Positions 36,737 to 46,717 of a stretch of 64,000 nucleotides of DNA are shown one piece after another. Origin of the DNA: GCA-2746605 sp963704835 (GTDB lineage Bacteria > Bacteroidota > Ignavibacteria > Ignavibacteriales > Melioribacteraceae). The DNA lies in the NCBI GenBank assembly GCA_963704835.1, contig CAVPHW010000011.1, forward strand, positions 62,001 through 126,000, read 5' to 3'. Every line of letters begins with the position of its first letter. The first letter of the stretch is position 1. The notes beneath the pieces are model-generated. The model was not told the origin of the DNA and made no database searches. It saw nothing but the letters and a program-made list of their open reading frames with translations. The position numbers and the translations under genes were made by a program.

Positions 36737-38351
36737 GTGGATAAGAATAAAGACTCATACTCTGCGCTGATTAGTATATTCAACAAACTGACCCTTCAAC
36801 AAAGGCTAATGCTTGGTGGAATTGGAGCTGTTGGAATTGTACTTTTAATATTTATACTAGTGGCATTTAATGAACCAAACTATACAATTCTTTATTCAAA
36901 TTTAGCTCCCGAGGAAGCCTCCGAAGTTGTTAAACATTTAACAGCTCAGAAAACACCTTATAAGTTAGAGGATAATGGAAATACAATTAATGTTTCAAAA
37001 ACTGATGTTTATGAGGTGAGACTTGCTCTTGCAGGCAAAGGTATTCCATCAACCGGAATGATAGGTTACGAAATTTTTGATAAAAATACTCTTGGAATGT
37101 CAGAGTTCATGCAAAAAATTAATTTTAAACGTGCTCTTGAGGGAGAAATTGCAAGAACAATAATTCAGCAAGAAGGGATTGAAAATGCAAGAATCCATAT
37201 TGTTACTCCAGAAAAAGCAGTTTTTAAAGATGAACAAAAAGAAGCAACAGCATCTGTAGTTTTAAAATTAAGATCGAGTTATCAGTTAACTCAAAATAAT
37301 ATTCTTGCAATAACTAACTTGGTAGCTTCAAGTGTTGAATCATTAAACCCGAATAACGTAATAATAATTGATAACAAAGGAAGATTACTCTCTAACAAAA
37401 CTGAAGACACCGAGTTAGCAATAAATAGCGGTAAGCAATATGATATTAAAAATAATGTTGAAAGACTTCTTGAAAAGAAAGCGCAAACTATATTAGATAA
37501 AATATTGGGCTATGAGAACTCTGATGTAAAAGTAAATGTGGAATTGGATTTTAATCAGGTAGAGAAAACTTTTGAAACATATGATCCTGAATCTCAAGTT
37601 GCGGTCAGCGAACAAACATCTAAAAGCAATAGCGGTGGTAAAAGTATAAGTGATTCTAATGCAGTAAACTCAGAAACTTCTACAACTAATTATGAGCTTA
37701 GTAAAACTATTGAACATATGATTGCCGGTAGTGGAACTATTAAGAGAATAACTGTTGCAGCTGTAATAAATGGAGTAAAATCTGAAGTACAAAATGGTGA
37801 TGCTACAGAAGTAGTTAATACGCCAAGATCTGCAGAACAATTACAGCAATTGGAATTACTGCTTAAACAAGCTGTTGGTATTGATGCAACACGTAATGAT
37901 GAAATATCTATTGTTAGTATTCCTTTTGAGACAAACAATATAGAATTGGAAGAGACTTCTGGTTTTGCTCCATTTGAAAATGTAGACAATTACTTTAATT
38001 ACCTTCTCATACTATTAGGAATAGGAGGGGCAATGTTTATTCTTAAAGGGTTACTTAAAGAAACTGAAAGATGAAAAAATTATGATTGGGACAGTTGGTA
38101 CAGGAAATTTTTCTGATCAAACATTTGATGCTTTTGCAAATGCTCCTACTTGGGATCCGCTATCTGCAATGAAAAAGAATAAGAAGAACAAACGAACTGT
38201 GTTTGAGATGGGCGATATAGAAGATGAAATTACTGATGAAGCAGTTATGAAAAAAATGAAACAAGAGAAAATAACTAATTACGTAAGTAAGAATCCGGCT
38301 GAAGCAGCTAAATTAATTAATTCTTGGTTGAAGGAAGATGAATACAAGTGA
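36737..38351 (+). CDS. fliF: MS-ring protein FliF (one frameshift)
   Basis: About 537 aa corrected, the normal FliF length. GTG start. First membrane helix GIVLLIFILVAF (residues 30-45); ring-building motifs YTILYSNLAPEEASEVVKHL and GMIGYEIFDKNTLGMSEFMQ; periplasmic domains; second helix YLLILLGIGGAMFIL (about 425). The first frame ends at 38074. Skipping one base near 38060 gives LLKKLKDEKIMIG and continues into the C-terminal tail ending NPAEAAKLINSWLKED, the FliG-binding segment. The tail is therefore part of FliF and not a separate gene. It overlaps the fliG start by 14 bp. Confidence 0.92.
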
Positions 38352-39384
38352 ACAAATAAAATCTCCGGGTCTTTCAAAGAATGATTTGAATGGTACTCAA
38401 AAATCGGCACTGCTGTTAATTGCATTAAATGTAGAGACAGCTTCGCAAGTATTTAAGTATTTGGAGCCAACAGATGTTGAATCAATATCAGCCGAAATTT
38501 CGAAAGTAAAAAATATTCCTTCGCATGTTGTTGAACAAGTAATGGATGATTATCATGATCTTGTAACGGCACGAGAGTATGTTTTGGAAGGTGGTATTGA
38601 TTTTGCTCAGCAAGTTTTGGAAAAGTCTTTTGGTCTATCAAAAGCAATGGAAGTAATTGAGAAAGTAAAAAACCTTACAACTCTTCATGGCTTTGATGTA
38701 TTAAAGAAAGCTGATTCAACTCAATTGGTTAATTTTCTTAACAAAGAACATCCTCAAACTATTGCATTAATTTTGGCGCATTTGAATCCCGACCAAACAG
38801 CAGAGGCTTTGATTGAATTACCAGATGATTTAAGAACCGAAGTAGTTTATAGAATTGCTACGTTAGGGAAAATCTCACCACAAACATTAACTCAAATAGA
38901 AAAAGTAGTTGATGATCTTGCTGGTTTTTCTATTAACCAGACAATGGGGCAATTGGGAGGAACAAAGAGCGTTGCCAATATCCTAAATAGAATTAATATA
39001 ACAAAGAATAAAGAAATTATTAGTGCCATTGAAGGCAAAGATGAAGATGTTGCTTTTGAAATTAAGCGATTAATGTTCCTATTTGATGATATAATTCACT
39101 TACAAGACAGAGATATTCAGAGAATTCTTAAAGAGGTTGATAGAAAGGATTTAGGATTGGCTCTAAAAGTTGCAGATGAAAGAGTGCAAGAAAAAGTCTT
39201 TTCTAATATGTCTGAAAGAGCTGCTGATTTACTAAGAGAAGAATTACAATTTATGGGTCCTGTAAAATTAAAAGAAGTAGAAGCCGCTCAAGGAAGAGTA
39301 GTTGATCAAATTAAGAGATTGGAAGAACAAGAGGAAGTGACCATTAGCTTTAGAGGTGGTGGAGCAGAAGAAGTTTATGTCTAA
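38338..39384 (+). CDS. fliG: Flagellar motor switch protein FliG
   Basis: 348 residues. N-terminal FliF-binding domain (LNGTQKSALLLIALNVETAS), middle domain with the EHPQ motif (LNKEHPQTIALILAHLNP), and C-terminal torque domain with the charged helix (DRDIQRILKEVDRKDLGLAL) and FSNMSERAADLLREELQFMG. Forms the rotor face that meets the stator. Intact and of normal length. Confidence 0.96.
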   Translation: MNTSEQIKSPGLSKNDLNGTQKSALLLIALNVETASQVFKYLEPTDVESISAEISKVKNIPSHVVEQVMDDYHDLVTAREYVLEGGIDFAQQVLEKSFGLSKAMEVIEKVKNLTTLHGFDVLKKADSTQLVNFLNKEHPQTIALILAHLNPDQTAEALIELPDDLRTEVVYRIATLGKISPQTLTQIEKVVDDLAGFSINQTMGQLGGTKSVANILNRINITKNKEIISAIEGKDEDVAFEIKRLMFLFDDIIHLQDRDIQRILKEVDRKDLGLALKVADERVQEKVFSNMSERAADLLREELQFMGPVKLKEVEAAQGRVVDQIKRLEEQEEVTISFRGGGAEEVYV

Positions 39385-40033
39385 TACGGTTGTATTAAAT
39401 ATGAAATCTAAAAAAATGCGCGCTTTTGTTTCTAAAAAAAATGAAGAAAACAAAGATTTCTCTGAGTATTCAGAATTGCTTGAAGAAAAAGACAAAATTG
39501 AAAATTTACATAGAGCAGAACTTGAATCTGAGTACAAAAGAGGATATGAAGAAGCACAAACTGAAACAACAAACACTTTATCAATTGAGTATGATAATGA
39601 ATTATTAGAGCAATCGGATAAGTTCTATATGATTTTAAAATCATTTGAAGAAAAAATTAAAGAATATGAAACCAACTATCATAAAATAGTAATAGATGTT
39701 TCGCAAAGAATTGCACAAAAAATAATAATGAGAGAAATTGATAACAAATCGACTATTGATGAAATACTTGAAGAGAACTTGAGGAAAATAATTGGTGCAA
39801 ATGAAGTTATAATAAAACTGAATCCAGCAGAAATGAAAATTGTTGAAAAGACAAGTAAAGAAAAAATGAGTTCAAGTGGGATATCCAAAATTAGATTTGA
39901 AAGTAGTGATGGCATACAAAAAGGCGGATGTCTTATTGAAACAGAAATAGGAAATTTAGATGCAAGAATTGAAAGTCAAATCAGTGAAATAATTAAAGCA
40001 CTTGAGACTAAATTAACTAAGAATGTATCGTGA
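39377..40033 (+). CDS. fliH: Flagellar export ATPase regulator FliH
   Basis: 218 residues from ATG 39377, which overlaps the fliG stop. N-terminal coiled coil rich in E/K with the FliH-type SEYKRGYEEAQTE segment, then VIDVSQRIAQKIIMREID and the C-terminal KLNPAEMKIVEK and GGCLIETEIGNLDARIESQI, typical of the FliH/V-ATPase E-subunit fold. Binds FliI and docks it at the export gate. Confidence 0.9.
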   Translation: MSNTVVLNMKSKKMRAFVSKKNEENKDFSEYSELLEEKDKIENLHRAELESEYKRGYEEAQTETTNTLSIEYDNELLEQSDKFYMILKSFEEKIKEYETNYHKIVIDVSQRIAQKIIMREIDNKSTIDEILEENLRKIIGANEVIIKLNPAEMKIVEKTSKEKMSSSGISKIRFESSDGIQKGGCLIETEIGNLDARIESQISEIIKALETKLTKNVS

Positions 40034-41367
40034 TGATTGAAACCGTTGAAAATATTATAGAAAACTATAAGATCATAATTGAGAATACTGATCCAATAAA
40101 AGTTAATGGAAAAGTTACTGATGTAATTGGGTTTATAATTGTTTCGGTTGGACCAAATGTATCTCTAGGTGAATTATGTACAGTGATCGATAAAACTGGA
40201 AATGAGGTTTGCAAATCCGAAGTGGTGGGATTCAAAGATGGGAAAGTGCTCTCGATTGCATTAGGAGAGATCAGGAATATAAGTCCATCATGCCAGATAG
40301 TTTCTTCCGGAAAAAGTTTTGCGATTGGTGTTGGAGATCAATTATTAGGGAGAGTAATTGATGGTTTTGGAAATCCGATAGATGATAAAGGGGACATAAA
40401 CTATTCTTCATTTAGGAATACACATCGTGATCCTCCAAATCCACTTACACGAAAAAGAATAGATACTCCTCTACAAACAGGAGTAAGATCAATTGATGGT
40501 TTGCTTACAGTAGGTAAAGGACAGCGAGTTGGAATTTTTGCAGGTAGTGGAGTTGGTAAAAGTGTAATGCTGGGAATGATTGCAAGGAATACTAGTGCTG
40601 ATGTAAGCGTAATCGTTTTGGTGGGGGAAAGAGGCAGAGAAGTTAGAGAATTTATTGAAAAAGATTTAGGAGTTGAAGGATTAAAAAAATCTGTAATTGT
40701 TGTTGCAACAAGTGATAAACCATCATTGGCAAGAATAAAAGCAGCATATATAGGAACAACAATAGCGGAATACTTTAGAGATTTAGGAAAAGATGTAGTT
40801 TTAATGATGGATTCAGTTACACGGTTTGCACATGCACAAAGGGAAGTTGGAATTACTATTGGCGAACCACCAACAACTAAAGGGTATACTCCATCTGTTT
40901 TTGCAATTCTTCCAAAATTATTAGAAAGAGCTGGAACATCAACATGCGGAAGCATTACAGGCTTTTATACTGTATTGGTTGATGGTGATGACATGAGTGA
41001 TCCAATAGCTGATAGCGTTAGATCAATTCTTGATGGACATTTTGTTTTAACAAGAAAATTAGCAAACAAGGGCCAATTCCCAGCAATTGATCCATTACAA
41101 AGTATTAGTAGGGTTATGCCAGATATAGTTCCACGTGATCATAAAGTAAGAGCTCAAGAGTTCAGTGAAATTTTAGAAGCCTATAATGAAGCTGAAGATT
41201 TAATAAATATTGGTGCTTATGTAAAAGGGAGCAATCCGCAAATTGATCACGCCCTTAGTAAGATTGGAGCATTAAGAAGTTATTTAAAGCAGGATATAAA
41301 TGAGGAAGCGATGTATGATGATTCGATTACACGGCTAAATAATTTAATAGAAAAACCGTTAGGATAA
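40033..41367 (+). CDS. fliI: Flagellum-specific ATPase FliI
   Basis: 444 residues from ATG 40033 (TGATG overlap with the fliH stop). Walker A GIFAGSGVGKSVM, Walker B DVVLMMDSVTRFAHAQRE, and family stretches PPTTKGYTPSVFAILPKLLE and LVDGDDMSDPIADSVRSILD. Hexameric ATPase of the export system, related to F1-beta. Intact. Confidence 0.96.
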   Translation: MIETVENIIENYKIIIENTDPIKVNGKVTDVIGFIIVSVGPNVSLGELCTVIDKTGNEVCKSEVVGFKDGKVLSIALGEIRNISPSCQIVSSGKSFAIGVGDQLLGRVIDGFGNPIDDKGDINYSSFRNTHRDPPNPLTRKRIDTPLQTGVRSIDGLLTVGKGQRVGIFAGSGVGKSVMLGMIARNTSADVSVIVLVGERGREVREFIEKDLGVEGLKKSVIVVATSDKPSLARIKAAYIGTTIAEYFRDLGKDVVLMMDSVTRFAHAQREVGITIGEPPTTKGYTPSVFAILPKLLERAGTSTCGSITGFYTVLVDGDDMSDPIADSVRSILDGHFVLTRKLANKGQFPAIDPLQSISRVMPDIVPRDHKVRAQEFSEILEAYNEAEDLINIGAYVKGSNPQIDHALSKIGALRSYLKQDINEEAMYDDSITRLNNLIEKPLG

Positions 41368-41370
41368 TCT

Positions 41371-41804
41371 TTGGCGAATTTCAAATATAAATTTGAAGCT
41401 ATTAAATCCATAAAAGAAAGATTTGAGAAAATTGTTCAAAAAGAATTAGCTGTTATAAATAATGAACTTGAAAGGCTAAAAATAGAAATAGATTCTTTAG
41501 CTAAGGAAAGAAAAGAAACTAGAAAAAAAAAACAAATGGTAGTTCGATCAAAATAAATGAAATACAATTTTATTCAAAACACGAAAACTATTTGGATAGG
41601 CAAATAAAAGTATTGCAAAAATTAGTTGAAAAAAAGACTATTGAAAAACACATAAAAATGAAAGAACTGATTAAAAAATCGAAAGAAACGAAGACATTTG
41701 AAAAGCTTAAGGAAAAGCATTTTGAAGAGCACACAAAAGTTCAAGATAAAATGGAACAAAAAGAATTAGATGAAATTGCAGTTCAAAATTTTACCAGGGA
41801 ATAA
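41371..41804 (+). CDS. fliJ: Flagellar export protein FliJ (frame break at A10)
   Basis: About 144 aa of charged coiled coil, the size and nature of FliJ, right after fliI where fliJ always lies. TTG start. The frame is lost in a run of ten A (41523-41532). With eleven A the reading continues as TNGSSIKINEIQFYSKHENY and then LDRQIKVLQKLVEKK to the end at 41804. A homopolymer miscall is likely; transcriptional slippage at A10 could also restore the frame in vivo. Confidence 0.8.
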
Positions 41805-41807
41805 AAA

Positions 41808-42350
41808 GTGAAGAACATTATAATCTATTCAGTCATATTTATTGTTGCTTTTGCGGCTACATCATTTGTTATAATTAGTGCAAATAACACTTACGAAAAT
41901 ATTTTTGCGTTTGACTTGAGAGAAAAAATAGATGTTGAATCGGCAATTGTTGATAGTACAGCAAAAATAGAAACGGATGAATTAATGGTTGCTGATAGTT
42001 TACATGCAGAGAATAAAATAGAGAAAAAAGAAAAATCAAAAGAAAATAAAAGCAATCTAAAAAGTGAAGTCAAAAAGATTGAACAGACACTGGCTCTTAA
42101 AGAAAAAGAAATTGAAGAACTTAAGAGCAGCATGGAGCAGGAAGAAACAGCTCAATATCAGGACTGGTTGAAGAATACTATAAAATTGTATGAAGCAATG
42201 GAATCAAATAAAGCAGCGCAATTCATAAAGACTATACCTGAGCAAGAGGCTAGAGATTTAATATATTCTATGAAGAAGAAAAAAGCTGCGGAAATACTTT
42301 CCCATTTAAATATTGAAACTGTTCAAAGATTAACAAAGGCAAAACCATGA
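41808..42350 (+). CDS. MotE-like membrane protein
   Basis: 180 residues, GTG start 3 bp after fliJ. One N-terminal membrane helix (IIIYSVIFIVAFAATSFVII), a long coiled coil (about 70-115), then LYEAMESNKAAQFIKTIPEQ and KKKKAAEILSHLNIETVQRL, which matches the MgtE-N-like C-terminal domain of MotE/YlxF. MotE is a chaperone for the stator MotC in rhizobia, and the homologue often sits between fliJ and fliK. Overlaps fliK by 4 bp. Confidence 0.78.
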   Translation: MKNIIIYSVIFIVAFAATSFVIISANNTYENIFAFDLREKIDVESAIVDSTAKIETDELMVADSLHAENKIEKKEKSKENKSNLKSEVKKIEQTLALKEKEIEELKSSMEQEETAQYQDWLKNTIKLYEAMESNKAAQFIKTIPEQEARDLIYSMKKKKAAEILSHLNIETVQRLTKAKP

Positions 42351-45300
42351 TATTTAATCCGTTATACTTTAGTGAAACAGGCAATAACAATATGTTAGTG
42401 GCAAAAGCTGGCAAGCTTACAACTAATAAATATTTGTTCTCCGATATTGTTAAAGTAGTAATGAACACTGATCGTGAACAAAAAAAATTGCTTGAAACAG
42501 ATTTGGAAGAACTAATAAAAGGTAAACTGCCAAGTATGGCTGGAGTTGAAAATAATTCAACCCAAATTGAAGTTAAAGAATTAAGTGATGCTGATACAGA
42601 GAAAGTAAAGCTTGATCTCGCTGATATTCTACCTCAAGAAATAGCCCAACTTTTAATTCGACGATAAAATAATTGTTAAGGAAGATAAAGCTTTATCATA
42701 CTATAGCAAAGAACCATTAGAAGGCGATTTACAGAAATTTATTAATGGATTGGTAGGAGAAGAAACACTAACTAAAAATATTACTAACAATACCGGACTC
42801 TTTTTGCATTTGGAAGATTCAAAATCAGCTGTAAATATTGAGCTGCTAAAAGAATCAGTAGAAAATCCAGTGACGAATAAAGTAATTGTTCAAACGCTTG
42901 TCGTACCGGAAAAATCAAAACTAGTCTCCATGTTTAAAACATCGGAAAACGAAAAATCAATCACCTCAAATAAAAACCCTATGATGAATTTACCAATTAA
43001 TTCTATTGGTAATATGTCAGAAACAGATGTTGAGAATGTGTTGCGACCAACTCTTTCAGTTTATTCATTTAAAAAATCAGAAGTACCAGGTTTAAGTCTT
43101 ATTCAAAACAGTATTAAAGAAAACCCAAATAGTGATTTAACAAGTAATAACAAAAATACGGTATTCAGCTTAAATAATGGGTCTATTAAGGTTCCTTTAG
43201 ATAAGATCAGTTTTATCCCAAGCGAATTAAAAAGAATGTCTGAATCTACTGGAGTAAGCACAAGCAATACAAACAATGACTTGAAAAGTGTTAGTGAAGG
43301 ATTAAAACTTGTTACACCAAAGGGGACAATTGCTGAAAAAGATTTTAGTATTACAAAAATTACAATCGTAAAAAAACAAGATAGTGTTGTTAAAGAGTTT
43401 ACTGACAAGCTAAATATTGAAGATAAAAAAATTGATTCAAGTCTTAGGAAAATAAGTTTTTCTAGTGAAATAAAGCAGGATAATCTCCAAGTAAAAAATG
43501 ACTTGTTGAAAAGTTTGCAAGGTGGAAAAATCAATCTAGATAAAACCAAATCATTAACTTCGGAATTTGCTAAAAATACATCTACAAATAATGTTATTCC
43601 AAAAGATATTTCTTTTGAAAAAATTAATACGAATTTGGAGCCAGGAATCCCGAAAGACTCAAAACCAAATTTGGTTAGAAGTCAAAATCAAACTTTGGAA
43701 AAAACATCTAAAGAATTAGCAGCTAGTGAAATTGAAAAACCTAAGGTTAGTAATGCAGATTTGAAAATATTGTCAAAAGTTAATTCAGGTAGTGATGTTG
43801 ATAAAATATTCATAAAAGCTAATATAATTGAAAATACTAGTGTGCAGCAACCTGTAAAAACAGAAGTTGTTGGTCAGAAGGAATCTGAGTCTAAAGCTGT
43901 TGCAAAACAAGAAATAAACCTAGAGAAAAATTCTCAAGAATTAACAACTAGTGAAATTGAAAAACTTAAAACAGATAAAACAGATTTGAAAACATTATCA
44001 AAAATTAGTTCTGGAAGCGAAGTTGATAAAATTTTCATAAAAGCTAATAAAATTGAAAATGCTAGTGTGCAGCAACCTGTAAAAACAGAAGTTATTGGTC
44101 AGAAGGAATCTGGTTCTAAAACTGTTGAAATACAAGAAATAAACCCAGAGAAAAATTCTAAAGAATTAACGACCAATGAAATTGAAAAAGTTAAAGCAGA
44201 TAAAACAGATTTGAAAACATTGTCAAAAATTAATTCTGGAAGCGATGTTGATAAAATTTTCATGAAATCTAATAAAATTGAAATTTTTAGTGCTCAACAA
44301 CCTTTAAAAACAGAAGCAGTTGGTCAGAAGGAATCTGAATCTAAAACTGTTGCAAAACAAGAAGTAAATCCAGAGCAAATTTCTAAAGAAATTGACACTA
44401 GTGAAATTGAAAAGGTTAAGGTAGATAAAGCCGATTTGAAAACTTTTACAAAACTTAATTTGGTGAAAGATGATGTTAAGGAATTTAAACTTGATGAAAG
44501 CAGTAAATTGAAGAGTGAGCTTGCTCCAACAGATAAGAGCGAAACAAAGCAAAAAGTTGATAATAATGCTCCTCTGAAAAATGAAACAACAGTTTCAACA
44601 TCTCAAAAAGTTTCTGAGAAGGAATTACCAACTGTAAAGGAAGTATCAGAACAAGTAAATGTTAAAAATGATAATAAGGAAGTAAAGAGTACTGCAAATA
44701 ATGTTGTTCAGGAAATTCCAAATCATAAAGAAAAGAGTGTTGTTGAAAATATCAAAGATGATAAACAAGTTGCTGAGGTTAGTACAAAGGGTAACCCGAA
44801 AAATGAGGAGACAATTTCTTCTGAAAACAAAAAAGTATCTGTAAAAATTAAGGGGGAAGTTAAGTCTGTAACTAACAAAACTGATAATACTTCCGAGGCA
44901 AAACCTGAGAACTCAAGCAAAAATATGTCTAACTCAGAGAAAAATAATTCAGAATCTGGTTTAAATAATGCATCAAAACAATCAGCGAGTAATTATGATG
45001 TAAATGCGAATAAAATTGGGCATGAAATCGGGTTTAACAATGTTTTAAAAGATGAAGCTATAAAAGCAGTAGAGATAAAGCATAAAGTAAATGTAGATGA
45101 TGAAAACTTAAAGGGACAAAAAATTGTAAAGTCAATTGAAGTGATAAAAGAGATTGCAAAGTTTATTTCAAAACAAGAACGAGGCAGTTTATCATTTGAT
45201 ATTAAGCCCGAAAGTTTGGGTAAAATGAAAATATCTCTCGATACAGTTGATCATGTAATTAAAGCATCTATTGAAGTAGAAAATGAGCAGGCAAAACAAT

Positions 45301-45527
45301 TGGTAGAAAAGAACATTCATAAGTTACATCAAGAATTAAGTGAAAGTGGTATTCAATTAAACTCACTAAATATTTCTCTTGGCAATCCCAAGCAAAATAA
45401 AAACGACAAGCAAATTAATAACAATAATAAGAATAGAGATTCAAAACAAAATCAAGAAAACCTTGAGACAGTTGAAGATAAACAAACTAAATCATTAGGC
45501 TATAATACTTACGAATTTATAGCATAG
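42347..45527 (+). CDS. fliK: Hook-length control protein FliK, very long, with repeats (one frameshift)
   Basis: About 1059 aa corrected, far longer than usual FliK (roughly 350-500). The N-terminal part (to 42667) continues in the next frame after skipping one base near 42659, giving QLLIDDKIIVKEDKAL. The long middle is Lys/Glu/Ser/Thr-rich, low-complexity, with three and a half 75-residue repeats. The C-terminal domain is the FliK Flg_hook fold: RGSLSFDIKPESLGKMKISL, HVIKASIEVENEQAKQLVEK, LHQELSESGIQLNSLNISLG. It measures hook length and switches export specificity. The length suggests a long hook if the ruler model holds. Confidence 0.88.
43695..44465 (+). repeat. 225-bp tandem repeats inside fliK
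   Basis: Units at 43695-43919, 43920-44144 and 44145-44369 and a partial one from 44370. Each encodes 75 residues starting (L/P)E(K/Q)xSxE and containing TSEIEK, DLKTLSK, SGSDVDKIF and QQPVKTE-x2-GQKES. Units differ by substitutions, so they are not recent copies. Confidence 0.9.
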
Positions 45528-45536
45528 GAGTAAACC

Positions 45537-46223
45537 ATGGTTGAAAATATTATTACTACCGCAGCAAATGCAACACCGCAATATGCAACTGAGAGCAAAA
45601 GTTCAATGGATAAGGATGCTTTCTTACGATTAATGATTGCTCAATTACAAAATCAAGACCCTCTTGAACCAATGGATGGTACTGATTATTCAGCACAATT
45701 GGCGCAGTTCAGTTCCTTGGAGCAGCTAAATAATATCAATGAGAGTCTTAATAATAGTATTGATGCAAACTACTTGCTCACCCAATCTGTTAACAATACA
45801 ATGACCGCTACATTGATCGGCAAAGATGCTAAAATTGCTGGTAAGACAATTGCTTATAACGGGCAAGACAAAACTCAGTTTGGTTATGAATTACCGGCTA
45901 ATGCAAAGGATTTAACAATAGTCGTTAAAGATGCTTCAGGAAATACAGTAAAAACATTTGATAGTTTAGAAACTAAAGAGGGTACCCATAAACTAAATTG
46001 GGATTTTACCGATAATAATGGCAGTCAAGTAAATAAAGGTAATTACACTTTTGAATTATCGGCCAATACCCTCAATGGTGAAAAAATGACAGTAGCACAA
46101 TATTTAGTTGGAACAATAGATGGCGTGAAATTTGGAAGTTCAGGAACCTCATTACTTGTAAATGGATTAGAGTATTCAATAGCCGATGTATTCGAAATAT
46201 TACAACCTGAAACATCTGGTTAA
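45537..46223 (+). CDS. flgD: Hook-capping protein FlgD
   Basis: 228 residues. KDAFLRLMIAQLQNQDPLEP and MDGTDYSAQLAQFSSLEQL are the FlgD signature. The C-terminal half has the FlgD Ig-like fold (GNTVKTFDS, GTHKLNWDFTDNNGSQVNKG, the FLG-repeat type W-x-G-D pattern). Scaffold for hook polymerisation, exported before FlgE. An AGGAG site precedes the ATG. Confidence 0.94.
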   Translation: MVENIITTAANATPQYATESKSSMDKDAFLRLMIAQLQNQDPLEPMDGTDYSAQLAQFSSLEQLNNINESLNNSIDANYLLTQSVNNTMTATLIGKDAKIAGKTIAYNGQDKTQFGYELPANAKDLTIVVKDASGNTVKTFDSLETKEGTHKLNWDFTDNNGSQVNKGNYTFELSANTLNGEKMTVAQYLVGTIDGVKFGSSGTSLLVNGLEYSIADVFEILQPETSG

Positions 46224-46241
46224 ACGTAAAAAGGTGAAAAA

Positions 46242-46616
46242 ATGTCACAAATGATCAATGGTATTAAGGTCCCATTTGTACCGATAATTACCTCAAATCA
46301 TCCGGTAAATAAGGTAAAAGAAGGGGAGACAACTTTTGATTCAATCTTTAAGAAGGAGTTTGAAAAGCTTAAGTTTTCAAACCATGCGACAAAAAGAATT
46401 GAATCTCGTGAAATAGAGTTGTCAAGCGGAGATTTGGATAAGCTTCAGAATGCTGTTGAAAAAGCTGAAGCAAAAGGTGCTAAAGACTCGCTTGTAATGA
46501 TGAACAATAAAGCATTTATAATTAATATTCCTAACAAAACTGTAATTACAGCATTAGACGTTAATAGTAGCAGTGAAAATATATTTACAAACATAGATAG
46601 TGTAGTATTTGCATAA
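46242..46616 (+). CDS. Flagellar operon protein (TIGR02530-type)
   Basis: 124 residues between flgD and flgE. KFSNHATKRIESREIELSSG, LDKLQNAVEKAEAKGAKDSL and NKAFIINIPNKTVITALD match the conserved small protein found at this place in Firmicutes and spirochaete flagellar operons (family TIGR02530). Role unknown; a structured leader of about 100 nt separates it from flgE. Confidence 0.82.
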   Translation: MSQMINGIKVPFVPIITSNHPVNKVKEGETTFDSIFKKEFEKLKFSNHATKRIESREIELSSGDLDKLQNAVEKAEAKGAKDSLVMMNNKAFIINIPNKTVITALDVNSSSENIFTNIDSVVFA

Positions 46617-46634
46617 TTAAATAACTTAACAAAC

Positions 46635-46687
46635 AGGCGGGACCTTTCAAGGACGCCTAGATTCAACCGACTGATAGACGTTGAATC
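46635..46687 (+). promoter_or_regulatory. Two-hairpin leader before flgE
   Basis: Hairpin 1: AGGCG (46635-46639) with CGCCT (46654-46658), with an inner CCT/AGG pairing and unpaired GGA. Hairpin 2: GATTCAAC (46660-46667) with GTTGAATC (46680-46687), loop CGACTGATAGAC. The ATG of flgE follows 30 nt later behind GGAGGG. It does not match a riboswitch class I can name. It could be a processing site, a translational control element or a stabiliser within the operon mRNA. Confidence 0.55.
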
Positions 46688-46717
46688 ATTTAAAAACATA
46701 ATCCTTTGGAGGGTGTA

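Noticed and set aside
38082..38351. Separate 89-residue gene between fliF and fliG
   Set aside because: Its end is the FliG-binding tail of FliF, and skipping one base near 38060 joins it to the second membrane helix of FliF at the expected length.
40401..40955. 184-codon antisense reading frame in fliI
   Set aside because: Lies fully within the conserved Walker A region of FliI on the opposite strand; composition is that of a shadow frame.
43695..44465. CRISPR-like or transposon repeat
   Set aside because: The units are contiguous, 225 bp, in frame and diverged at the protein level inside fliK; there are no spacers or terminal inverted repeats.
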